Of a stretch of DNA of 64,000 nucleotides, positions 54,501 to 62,020 are shown one piece after another. The notes beneath the pieces are model-generated. The model was not told the DNA's origin. It saw only the letters and a list, made by a program, of their open reading frames with translations, and ran no database searches. The DNA comes from Phocaeicola abscessus CCUG 55929. Its GTDB lineage: Bacteria; Bacteroidota; Bacteroidia; Bacteroidales; Bacteroidaceae. The DNA is taken from assembly GCF_000312445.1 (NCBI RefSeq), contig NZ_HE997182.1, positions 594,841 to 658,840 on the forward strand. The letters run 5' to 3'. Each line of letters starts with the position of its first letter. Positions within the stretch are counted from its first letter, which is position 1. Made by a program: the position numbers and the translations under genes.

Positions 54501-54602
54501 TCCGATACTCGTTCCAATCAAGAAAAACAGCATGCACAGCTTCATGGCTCGAATGAGTTTGCGATCATGCCTCGCCCTTTGGTTGGTTCTCGTTTTTTTC
54601 AT
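51516..54602 (-). CDS. SusC/RagA-family TonB-dependent transporter (pair 3)
   Basis: 1028 residues. A long basic N-region and a signal helix (MKLCMLFFLIGTSIGWGNLS) are followed by the carboxypeptidase-like domain (LSGRVVDSKGEPIIGANIVE), the SusC box in the variant GEVVAIGYGTMKKSDLTGSV, the plug (IAVRGQTSLSASDAPLIVID, DILKDASAAAVYGARSANG) and a beta-barrel ending IVFGIKLSL. There is no STN domain and no nearby sigma, anti-sigma or hybrid sensor, so regulation is unknown. It precedes its SusD by 20 bases, and repeat array C lies upstream of it. Confidence 0.94.
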   Translation of the reverse strand: MKKTRTNQRARHDRKLIRAMKLCMLFFLIGTSIGWGNLSYAQRPDQMHRLSGRVVDSKGEPIIGANIVEAGTTNGTVTDVNGHFTLNVGSNATIRVSYIGCIAQDLPIEGKSNVEITLQEDTQVLGEVVAIGYGTMKKSDLTGSVTRISMKDKSTGANTNLFQALIGSAAGVHLESRGGSESLPSIAVRGQTSLSASDAPLIVIDGVIYNGSISGLNLNDVETIDILKDASAAAVYGARSANGVLLITTKKGKQQKPLISFDAYVGWQDMTNNPMRVMNADEFAVRLVDWNYQSKLYEWYATHPTSVADRPKRPDVTDRNLVAQYLATPEERNNYLAGNEIDWVKEVLRIAPLQNYSISLQGGADNMSYYLSASYSDIKGIQLNDNFKRVTVRSNIESTVNKWLTLSLNASYSYLDRSGIPASLANARVASPLVDNKIGTANYDIYLGNELFQPYPLVYLYIDNSDISNELFSVGSAKVTLPWIKGLKYELNYSHTYTARNVSSFHNSNTPSGVNNRGMGTKNLSESRNWIVNNIVTYSREFGNHKLNSTFLLSREQLTGNTTDASAEGFDNEVLGYNNLGLGTIQHAGSSAYKESSLSYMARINYSYLLRYMLTATIRKDGFSGFGKGNKWATFPSVSLAWVATEEAFLKEKGFYLKLRTSYGKNGNQGIGRYASLSKMATNYYVFGSETAIGIYPNTLGNPHLGWETTVSYNIGTDFGLLHNRITGSIDIYKAKTTDVLVKRQLPRSSGYIDIWSNIGEIGNKGIEIQLKSVNFNNKRFNWESNITFSLNRDRIDKLYGKKDDKDIGNSWFVGEPISAIYDYQMAGGVWTEEEFFSGKIPLAGWYPGQFRYVDQNKDGAIDPTNDRTIVGYKAPSYRFSIANSLSYKNISLSVLINSIQGGKKYYKADNALMINPLYYMQQRMNNSAINPYWRPDAPTTNTTGIYNNPPQQSGIYQSRSFIRLQDVSLAYDFDKKPIEKIGLQSCQLYISSKNPYVWTNWQGWDPEIGVSDIPLMRSIVFGIKLSL

Positions 54603-54809
54603 ACTCTTGCATGTTTAGATAAATGGTTACTGATTACGATTGATTATAGTCGGCGTTTGTCTAAACGTACTCCGTGACGGCATTTATTTTATAACACGAC
54701 AATGCATGAAAAAGTATTATCCGAAACAAAAATTTAACATATGCTAACCTGAAAATTAGATGCGGCAGGTATTCTGCCGAGCTCTTCCAAAGGATTTTTG
54801 ACGCTGGCG
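54603..54809. other. Upstream region of SusC pair 3, no gene seen
   Basis: About 200 A/T-rich bases between the SusC start and repeat array C. No TAnnTTTG match close to the start was found; TACGTTTA occurs on the minus strand near 54665. No gene or strong hairpin is visible. Confidence 0.4.
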
Positions 54810-55077
54810 GAGTCTCCGCCGGCGACACTTGGCACTCAAATGTTAAGGAAAGAGTTTCCGCCGGCAACACTTGGCACTCAAATGTTAAGGAAAGAGTCTC
54901 CGCCGGCAACACTTGGCACTCAAATGTTAAGGAAAGAGTCTCCGCCGGCGACACTTGGCACTCAAATGTTAAGGAAAGAGTCTCCGCCGGCAACACTTGG
55001 CACTCAAATGTTAAGGAAAGAGTCTCCGCCGGCAACACTTGGCACTCAAGTGTTAAGGAAAGAGTCTCCGCCGGGAG
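54810..55077. repeat. Tandem repeat array C: 42-bp units
   Basis: Six full units start at 54810, 54852, 54894, 54936, 54978 and 55020, with a partial seventh (55062-55077). The unit is GAGTCTCCGCCGGCAACACT, then TGGCACTCAAATGTTAAGGA, then AA. Variation is limited (TTTCC in unit 2, GCGACAC in units 1 and 4, CAAGTG in unit 6). The first 24 bases match the corresponding part of array B except for two or three substitutions, while the last 18 are unrelated. Open frames run through it on both strands, but nothing suggests translation. Confidence 0.9.
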
Positions 55078-55289
55078 TTTTTTGTCGACCGACCCTCATC
55101 GAGGTCGTGCCTTCGGCTTTCCGAACGCGACGAGGTGGGGAGATGCCACGTCTGTCCACACGACGTCTCTTTACTCGCTTCGGCAGGCAGCGACGGGTGC
55201 CCTTGCCTGCGAAAAGCCTATCCGCGTGGTATTCTAAGCCTCGAGGGGAGGGGAAGTACTTCAAGACGTGGTTCAGCTCGCTTTTTCCC
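55078..55289. other. Intergenic stretch downstream of the yqeY-type gene
   Basis: GC-rich sequence between array C and the stop at 55290. It contains the palindrome GAAGTACTTC at about 55254-55263 but no recognisable gene or canonical terminator. Confidence 0.4.
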
Positions 55290-55739
55290 TTATGCGAGAA
55301 GTTCCCTGACTTTTTCCGAGATAGCTTTGCCTTCAGCTTTTCCGGCCAGTTTCTTCGATGCGACGGCCATCACTTTACCCATCTCTTTCAGGGAAGTCGC
55401 CCCGGTTTCGGCAATGATTTCCCGTACCGCTTTTTCCATTTCTTCGGCATTCATCATTTTCGGGAGGTATTGTTCGATGACTTTCACCTGGGCGTATTCC
55501 TCCTCGGCTAAGTCTGGACGATTCTGCGTCCGGTACAAGTCGCCCGATTCGGTACCTTGTTTGGCTAATTTCATCAGTATCTTCAGTGCGTCGACGTCAG
55601 CCAACGTATCTTTGGCTCCCGGTGCGGTTTTTGCTTCGAGGAATACCTTTTTGATATTGCGAAGGGTTTCCAGTCTCACTTTGTCTTTGGCTTTCATGGC
55701 CTCTTTGATGTCGTTGCTGACCTGATCGAATAAATTCAT
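55290..55739 (-). CDS. GatB/YqeY-domain protein
   Basis: A 149-residue protein starting MNLFDQVSNDIKEAMKAKDK. It matches the YqeY family, related to the tail domain of GatB (RLETLRNIKKVFLEAK, EEEYAQVKVIEQYLPKMM, MGKVMAVASKKLAG). The tail domain of GatB contacts tRNA; free YqeY proteins have no proven function, although tRNA-dependent amidation is suspected. It follows ftsZ by 12 bases and is the last gene of the division operon. Confidence 0.9.
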   Translation of the reverse strand: MNLFDQVSNDIKEAMKAKDKVRLETLRNIKKVFLEAKTAPGAKDTLADVDALKILMKLAKQGTESGDLYRTQNRPDLAEEEYAQVKVIEQYLPKMMNAEEMEKAVREIIAETGATSLKEMGKVMAVASKKLAGKAEGKAISEKVRELLA

Positions 55740-55751
55740 GGTTTTTTATTT

Positions 55752-57131
55752 TTATTGAAATGAAATCGACGTATGGGTGTAGTCCGTCTCGTCTTCGGAC
55801 GGGGCGGTCTCTTGGCCCATATCCGCTTTCGACTTGATGCTGTCGAGTACGGCTTTGCTGCGCTGGTAAGTGGGCGTGGTTTCTACCATGCTGATGATGT
55901 CGTCGTTATCCAAGTCCTCGAGGGTGAAGATGTAGGTGTTGTAACGGCGTTTCTTACTGCTTGTTTTGGCTGTATCTTTTCCGTAGTATCCGGCGCGCCG
56001 ATCGTCGAGAATCTGTTCGCGTTCTTCTTGTTCTTCGATTTTCTTCTGCTCTTCGATGGTGCGTTTATTCAGTATGCTATCCATGCCGGGTACATCTTTG
56101 ATGCCGAAGCCGGTAGCCAGCACGGTGAATTTGACACGTTGCTCGAGGCTTTCGTCCACATAAAGTCCCCACTTGGTCTCTACGTCCTTCCCGAACTTCG
56201 ACATGAAATCGTGCACTTCGTTCATCTCTTCCATCATCAATTCGTTTTTCGTACTGAAAGAGATATTGAACAGGATTTTTTTCGAGTTGAAGATATCGTT
56301 ATTGTTAAGTAAAGGTGAATGCAGGGCATCGTTGATGGCCTGGCTCACTCGATTCTCTCCCTCGCCGTATCCGGTACTCATGATGGCGACGCCGCCGTTT
56401 TTCAGGACCGTTTTCACATCGTTGAAGTCGAGGTTGATGGTACCGCGCACCGTAATGATTTCGGCGATGCTCTTCGCTGCGATCGAGAGCGTATCGTCGG
56501 CCTTTCCGAAAGCATTCATCACGCTGAAGTCGGCATAGATGTCCCGAAGGCGTTCGTTGTTGATGACCAGCAGCGCGTCGACGTGTTTGCTCATTTCTTC
56601 GACGCCGTCGAGCGCCTGGTCGATCTTCCGGTTCCCTTCGAAGAGGAAGGGGATGGTAACGATTCCTACGGTGAGGATTCCCATATCTTTGGCTGTCTTA
56701 GCGATGATGGGGGCAGCGCCCGTTCCGGTTCCGCCTCCCATTCCTGCGGTAATGAATACCATTTTGCATCCGTCGTGGAGCATCTCCTTCACGTCTTCAA
56801 TGCTTTCTTCCGCCGCATCGCGCGCTTTTTCCGGCCGATTTCCCGCGCCTAGGCCTTCGGTGCCCAATTGCAATTTGATGGGCACGGGAGATTCCTGCAG
56901 GGCTTGATTATCCGTGTTGCAAAGCACGAAGGTAACGTCGTGGATGCCCTCTTTATACATGTGGTTCACGGCGTTGCCGCCGCCGCCGCCGACACCGATC
57001 ACTTTGATGATACTGGGATTCTTGCTGCCTTCGGGAAAAACGAAGTGCAACGGTTCGGAATCCTTTTCCTGACGTTCGTTCGGTTCGCCTTGCGGGAGGT
57101 CGAACGTCTTCGTATGGTTGTTTTCTGACAT
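55752..57131 (-). CDS. ftsZ: Cell division protein FtsZ
   Basis: A 459-residue tubulin-like GTPase that forms the Z ring. GTP-binding features are VIGVGGGGGNAVNHMY near residue 43, CNTDNQAL, and the tubulin signature GMGGGTGTGAAP. The T7 loop contains NLDFNDVK. The core ends near 350. A long charged, variable tail follows (RTIEEQKKIEEQEEREQIL), and the extreme C-terminus is YTHTSISFQ rather than the canonical conserved peptide. It follows ftsA by 42 bases. Confidence 0.97.
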   Translation of the reverse strand: MSENNHTKTFDLPQGEPNERQEKDSEPLHFVFPEGSKNPSIIKVIGVGGGGGNAVNHMYKEGIHDVTFVLCNTDNQALQESPVPIKLQLGTEGLGAGNRPEKARDAAEESIEDVKEMLHDGCKMVFITAGMGGGTGTGAAPIIAKTAKDMGILTVGIVTIPFLFEGNRKIDQALDGVEEMSKHVDALLVINNERLRDIYADFSVMNAFGKADDTLSIAAKSIAEIITVRGTINLDFNDVKTVLKNGGVAIMSTGYGEGENRVSQAINDALHSPLLNNNDIFNSKKILFNISFSTKNELMMEEMNEVHDFMSKFGKDVETKWGLYVDESLEQRVKFTVLATGFGIKDVPGMDSILNKRTIEEQKKIEEQEEREQILDDRRAGYYGKDTAKTSSKKRRYNTYIFTLEDLDNDDIISMVETTPTYQRSKAVLDSIKSKADMGQETAPSEDETDYTHTSISFQ

Positions 57132-57173
57132 AGCCTTGATTATTTATGAGTTATTTTGTACGGAAGTTTCCTT

Positions 57174-58703
57174 TTATTTCTCTTCGTCGAGCATGGTATC
57201 GATTTTCTTCATCCACGAAGCCCACCGACTGTTCTTTTTCTTCAGTTCTCTGATTTGATCTTCCAAGAGGTTCATTTCCTCTTCCTTGTCTGCGAGGTTT
57301 AATCGCCTCGCTTCTTCCAGTTCCGCTAATGCTTCCTTATACTTGCCTTGTTCTTTCAATTCGTGAATTTTCTTCAGTGCGTCGGCGTAGTCAGCTTTCG
57401 CCTGTTTCTCCCGCTGTTCTTTAAGTTGTTTTTCCTTTTGTTCTCGGATTAAACGTTGCCGTTTGTCTTCTGCACTTTCTCCGTCTTCGGTGAAGAGGCC
57501 TTCCGGTGCGATGGGTATTTCCGGTTCTTTTTCTTTCGATGGTCTGACAGGAACGCAACAGTTTTCTTTCCCCGAGGCCAATAATGCGACGATCGTATTC
57601 TGCGATCCGTCCTTACGGATTTCCGCATGATCTTTGATCGTGAATCGGGTTTCTTTGGCGATGCGGATTTTGGCGATATGGGTGATCTGCGTAAAAGCCA
57701 CGTCGATATTGATCAGATTCGCTGCGCCGCCGGTTAAAATAGCGCCTGACAATAATTTATCGTCGTAGCCAGAGAGTACGACTTGGTTCCATACGTTGGC
57801 CAGAATTTCGCTGATGCGTGCCTCGACGATTTCGTTCAAGAGATGAGCCTGGATGCTGCAACGCTCTCCAATGGTATAGGTTACGGTTTCTTCCTCTTCG
57901 TTCGTCGGGTCGGGGCAGGCATTCCCGTACCGGATCTTCAATGCTTCGGCGTCTTCTTCCTCGATTTGTTGACTGCTGATATCTTTGGTGATGTCGGTAC
58001 CGCCTAACGGAATGACTGCCAGGTGACGCAGCATGTTGTTTTTGTAAACCGAAACGGTGGTGGTATCTGCTCCCAAGTCGACCAATATGCAGCCCGACCG
58101 TCGTTCCGTGTTCGTTAAGACCGCATCGGCCAAAACCAGCGGAGCGATGAAATAATCGGCGATCTCGATCCCTGCCTGGGCGAAACATTTATCCACGTTC
58201 TGCTTTACGTTGGTTCGGGCGATGACATTTAAGTACCTGCCTTCGATGCTGTCGGTTGGTACGCCCACGGGATCGTTCAATAAATTGTTGCCTACCTTGT
58301 ATTCTTGCGGGGCGACTTCCAATATTTCCCGGTCGATGAGGGGCACTTCCCGGTTCTTGTCCAAAAGGGTGTCGATCAACTCTTGCGTGATCTTCGTCTC
58401 TTCTTCGAAATGAAGCGTTTGCGTACTGAGAAGCGTTTTCAACGATTGTCCGCCGACCCCTACGTACACTTTGCCGATGGAGGCCTTTAACGTCGATTCT
58501 ATTTTGTGGATGATCGAAGTCAGGCTTTGTGCGGTTTTGTCCAGATTGTAGATTACTCCGTTACGGATGCATTCCTCCGAGTTTTCGCTGGCTATCGCCA
58601 GCACTTGAATACTCCCGTCTAAAAGTTTCTTTCCTGCAATACCTGTGATCTTACTCGATCCTAATTCAATTGCCGCAATAAAATCTGTCGTTGCTGTTAC
58701 CAT
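57174..58703 (-). CDS. ftsA: Cell division protein FtsA
   Basis: A 509-residue actin-like protein that anchors FtsZ to the membrane. ATP-site motifs are AIELGSSKITGIAG at the start, GCILVDLGADTTTVSVY, and ILTGGAANL. From about residue 405 a highly charged helical segment (RQRLIREQKEKQLKEQREKQ) of roughly 85 residues is predicted as coiled coil, before the amphipathic membrane-targeting helix near the end (SRWASWMKKIDTML). This makes it about 90 residues longer than the E. coli protein. It lies 10 bases after ftsQ. Confidence 0.95.
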   Translation of the reverse strand: MVTATTDFIAAIELGSSKITGIAGKKLLDGSIQVLAIASENSEECIRNGVIYNLDKTAQSLTSIIHKIESTLKASIGKVYVGVGGQSLKTLLSTQTLHFEEETKITQELIDTLLDKNREVPLIDREILEVAPQEYKVGNNLLNDPVGVPTDSIEGRYLNVIARTNVKQNVDKCFAQAGIEIADYFIAPLVLADAVLTNTERRSGCILVDLGADTTTVSVYKNNMLRHLAVIPLGGTDITKDISSQQIEEEDAEALKIRYGNACPDPTNEEEETVTYTIGERCSIQAHLLNEIVEARISEILANVWNQVVLSGYDDKLLSGAILTGGAANLINIDVAFTQITHIAKIRIAKETRFTIKDHAEIRKDGSQNTIVALLASGKENCCVPVRPSKEKEPEIPIAPEGLFTEDGESAEDKRQRLIREQKEKQLKEQREKQAKADYADALKKIHELKEQGKYKEALAELEEARRLNLADKEEEMNLLEDQIRELKKKNSRWASWMKKIDTMLDEEK

Positions 58704-58713
58704 ATCTTTACTT

Positions 58714-59445
58714 CTATCTTTTAGTACAAATTATCTGATTGTCGAATTCCAAACTGATTCGACTGTATTTGTTCCATCCTATTTTATTCAGCCCGTTCTC
58801 ATAGAAAAACTTCAGACGATCGAACTTGCGCTCGTAATCGCCGGGTTTCCCCAGGAAGATGACTTGTGCTCCCACGCGCGGAATAAGTTCCAATTCCTTA
58901 TTGGCAGTTACGTTGATTTGTTCTATTTGCGCCTTCCATAGCGGATGCGAAAGGAGGTATTTGCCCAATTCGTAAAGCTCTTTCGATGCGAATTTCTTAT
59001 CGACAAAGCCTGTGATGACAGCCACGTGGGCTGCTTTATCGGGTACAGGCATGACTTTTCCTTTCATATCGATATAATAATCTTCTCCGCTATGGGCCAT
59101 GACACGCAAGAGGGGGATGCGTTGCCTCACTTGGATTCCGATCTTGTTTCCCGGGGTTTTGTAACAATCCGCTTCTTCTATGAAAGGATGTTTTTGGATT
59201 GCTTCTTCCATCCGTCTGGTATCGATGTCATTCATTTTTATTCCGATGGGAGAGACGCCCTTCCGTTGGAGGATGTCCAGTAGATCTTTTTTATGGATGA
59301 TGCTGAATCCCACGCTGTCCTTGAGTACTAAGTTCACATCCTTACAAGCCGTTTGCGAGGGCTTTTTGTTGAATACCGTCATCGCGGCTACGAGGTAGGC
59401 CGTCAGCAGTATCAAAAATAGGAATATGAACAGTTTTCTTATCAT
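58714..59445 (-). CDS. ftsQ: Cell division protein FtsQ
   Basis: A 243-residue bitopic inner-membrane protein with transmembrane helix IRKLFIFLFLILLTAYLVAA and a periplasmic POTRA-like and beta domain (HPFIEEADCYKTPGNKIGIQ). It links early and late divisome proteins. The start ATG at 59445 overlaps the murC stop as ATGA; the open frame reaching 59565 lies inside murC and is a shadow. Divergent in sequence, identified by topology and position between murC and ftsA. Confidence 0.9.
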   Translation of the reverse strand: MIRKLFIFLFLILLTAYLVAAMTVFNKKPSQTACKDVNLVLKDSVGFSIIHKKDLLDILQRKGVSPIGIKMNDIDTRRMEEAIQKHPFIEEADCYKTPGNKIGIQVRQRIPLLRVMAHSGEDYYIDMKGKVMPVPDKAAHVAVITGFVDKKFASKELYELGKYLLSHPLWKAQIEQINVTANKELELIPRVGAQVIFLGKPGDYERKFDRLKFFYENGLNKIGWNKYSRISLEFDNQIICTKR

Positions 59446-60818
59446 TTCTTCCTGAGTATTTCTGTGAACAGAGGTACGTCGTCGTTCAAGTCGCCTGCTC
59501 CTAAAACGATGACGACTTCTAAGTGCTCCGTTTCTATTATTTGAGGCAGTTCGTCTCTGCGACAAAGTCTTTTCTCCATGCCCGGGCGCAGGTTATCGTA
59601 GATAAGTCGGCTGGTTACGCCGGGAATGGGTTTTTCTCTCGCCGGGTAAATATCGATCAGGATCGCTTCGTCCAATAAAGAGAGGCTATCGGCGAAATCT
59701 TTGTAGAAATCTCTTGTCCGAGTGTAAAGATGGGGCTGGAAAATCGCCGTCAACTTTCTATCGGGGTATAACGCTCTCAACGAAAGGATGCTTTGCTGGA
59801 TTTCGGCAGGATGATGGGCATAATCGCTTAGGAGAACGATTCGGTCGTTCTTTATCTTAAAATCGAACCTTCGGTCCACTCCCTTAAAGCTTTTCATCCC
59901 GCTTTTTATTTCCTCTTTCGTCGCTCCGCTCATTTGGGCAAGGGCCATGGCGGCGATGCCGTTTTCTATGTTGATAAGTACAGGTACGCCTAACGATATA
60001 TCCTCGATATTTCCGAAAGGAGAGTTGAAGTCGAATATAATTTTACCGCCTCCGATGCGGATGTGAGTGGCGTGAAAGTCTCCTGCTGCTTTCGCGTAGG
60101 TGTAAAGTCTGACGTTTTCCTGCAAATCCGGTTTCAGCGCTGCATCCTGGTGCATAATCAGCGCGCCTCCTTTTCGAATCAAGGAAGTATAATGCCGGAA
60201 GCTTTCCAAATAGGCGTCTTGGGTTTCGTAAATATCCAAATGATCGGCATCGGTAGCTGTGATTACGGAGATGTAAGGCGATAGCCAGTGGAATGAACGG
60301 TCGAACTCGTCGGCTTCGATCACCATGTAGTCGCTGGTATCCGAGAGGAGAAGATTCGTCTCATAATTCTTGGAAATCCCGCCGAGGAATGCGTTGCAAC
60401 CCACGTGCGACTGGTGCAGCAAGTGTGCAGCCATCGCAGACGTGGTGGTCTTCCCGTGCGTGCCGGCTACGCAGAGCGCTTTGCCCGTTTTAGTCAGCAG
60501 GCCGAGTACCTGAGCCCTCTTCATGACGACAAATCCTTTCTCACGGAAATAGGTCAGTTCGCTATGGTCGACGGGAACTGCCGGCGTATAGACGACAAGA
60601 GTCGTTTCTCTTTCCCGAAACGCTTGGGGTATGAGTGTTACATTGTCTTGATAATGAATGGCCGCCCCTTCGTCGATCAATTTTTCCGTTAATGGGGAGG
60701 GAACATGGTCGTATCCACCTACGATCTTCCCTTTGGCAAGAAAGAATCGTACCAATGCACTCATGCCGATGCCTCCGGCACCGACGAAGTATACAGCCTG
60801 AATAGTATTAATGTTCAT
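59442..60818 (-). CDS. murC: UDP-N-acetylmuramate-L-alanine ligase
   Basis: A 458-residue cytosolic ligase adding L-Ala to UDP-MurNAc. YFVGAGGIGMSALVRFFL is the N-terminal Rossmann loop, AGTHGKTTTSAMAAHLL the ATP loop, and EADEFDRSFHWL a catalytic motif; DYAHHPAEI lies in the C-terminal domain. Both ends overlap neighbours by four bases (ATGA with murG and with ftsQ), so the three are translationally coupled. Confidence 0.97.
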   Translation of the reverse strand: MNINTIQAVYFVGAGGIGMSALVRFFLAKGKIVGGYDHVPSPLTEKLIDEGAAIHYQDNVTLIPQAFRERETTLVVYTPAVPVDHSELTYFREKGFVVMKRAQVLGLLTKTGKALCVAGTHGKTTTSAMAAHLLHQSHVGCNAFLGGISKNYETNLLLSDTSDYMVIEADEFDRSFHWLSPYISVITATDADHLDIYETQDAYLESFRHYTSLIRKGGALIMHQDAALKPDLQENVRLYTYAKAAGDFHATHIRIGGGKIIFDFNSPFGNIEDISLGVPVLINIENGIAAMALAQMSGATKEEIKSGMKSFKGVDRRFDFKIKNDRIVLLSDYAHHPAEIQQSILSLRALYPDRKLTAIFQPHLYTRTRDFYKDFADSLSLLDEAILIDIYPAREKPIPGVTSRLIYDNLRPGMEKRLCRRDELPQIIETEHLEVVIVLGAGDLNDDVPLFTEILRKK

Positions 60819-61942
60819 CTCCCTGCATTCTTATGTTTTACTGCAATCCGGATAACTTCTTGCGCAATTTTATTTGCAGCGTCTGTAAAGGCCAATTGGT
60901 GTATGTTCTCGCTTAAGCTTTTCAATAAATCGGGTCGATTTACCGTTTCGATCGCTTTGTTAATCAGTTCCGTTTCGGCATCTGCGTCCCTGACATAGAG
61001 TGCCGCTCCTCTATCGACCAATGTCCGCGCATTCTTCGTCTGGTGATCTTCCGCCACATTGGGGGAAGGTACTAAGATGATCGGTTTGCTTAACAGACAG
61101 AATTCGGATATCGATCCGGCGCCTGCACGGCTGATCACCAGATCCGCCGCATCGTATGCCGCGCCCATATCGCTGATAAAGTCGGTTAAGTATACCATCG
61201 GCATGTGGCCCGCGTCCTTTAACGTCGCGCGGGCTTCGTCGATATAAATTTTTCCTGCCTGCCAGATGAATTGGACGGCGGAGGCTTTTATTTCGGCTAA
61301 TCCTTGCATCATGCAGCGATTGATGGTGCGTGCGCCGAGACTTCCTCCCAGGACGAGTACCGTTTGCTTGTTCGGATCCAACCCGAAAGACCGAATGGCT
61401 TCTGTCCGTTCTTTCCGGTTCGTCAGTAAATCCTGGCGAACCGGATTGCCTGTTAGGATTAGCTTGTCCTTGTCGAAGAAACGTTCCATCCCTTCGTAGG
61501 CTACGCATATTTTTTCAGCTTGCTTGGCGAGGAGTTTATTGGTTACTCCCGCGTATGAATTCTGTTCCTGAAGGAGCGTCGGGATTCCCATCATATTCGC
61601 CGTCTTCAATGTCGGTCCGCTGGCATAACCTCCGACGCCGACGGCGATATCCGGTCTGAAATCCTTTATAATCTGCCGAGCTTTCAGTTGGCTTTTAACT
61701 AATTTATATGCTACCGCAATGTTCTTGAGAAGATGTTTGCGATCGAATCCGGCAATGGGTAATCCGATGATGGGATAACCTGCAGCAGGGATGCGTTGCA
61801 TTTCCATCCGGTCTTCAGCTCCGACAAACAATATTTCGGTTTCCGGAAGTTGTTCCTTGACGGCGTTCGCTATCGATATGGCCGGGAAGATATGCCCGCC
61901 TGTTCCACCGCCACTGATAATGATTCGTAACTTTTCTTCCAT
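60815..61942 (-). CDS. murG: UDP-GlcNAc:lipid I N-acetylglucosaminyltransferase MurG
   Basis: A 375-residue peripheral membrane GT28 enzyme that makes lipid II. GGGTGGHIFPAISIA is the N-terminal glycine loop, GVGGYASGPTL the second, and VLGGSLGARTINR starts the C-terminal domain. SRAGAGSISEF and PSPNVAEDHQTKNA contact the donor nucleotide. It is 78 bases downstream of ftsW and overlaps murC by four bases. Confidence 0.97.
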   Translation of the reverse strand: MEEKLRIIISGGGTGGHIFPAISIANAVKEQLPETEILFVGAEDRMEMQRIPAAGYPIIGLPIAGFDRKHLLKNIAVAYKLVKSQLKARQIIKDFRPDIAVGVGGYASGPTLKTANMMGIPTLLQEQNSYAGVTNKLLAKQAEKICVAYEGMERFFDKDKLILTGNPVRQDLLTNRKERTEAIRSFGLDPNKQTVLVLGGSLGARTINRCMMQGLAEIKASAVQFIWQAGKIYIDEARATLKDAGHMPMVYLTDFISDMGAAYDAADLVISRAGAGSISEFCLLSKPIILVPSPNVAEDHQTKNARTLVDRGAALYVRDADAETELINKAIETVNRPDLLKSLSENIHQLAFTDAANKIAQEVIRIAVKHKNAGR

Positions 61943-62020
61943 ATCCTATCTTTTTGCAAATTTAGGAATAAACTGCGTGAATCTTTCGTTTCCAACCGTA
62001 TTTTATCTGTCGGTAAGTTA

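Noticed and set aside
54661-55511. Repeat-containing proteins through array C on both strands
   Set aside because: Same reason as for array B: open frames result from the 42-bp period, and they run into the antisense of the yqeY-type gene.
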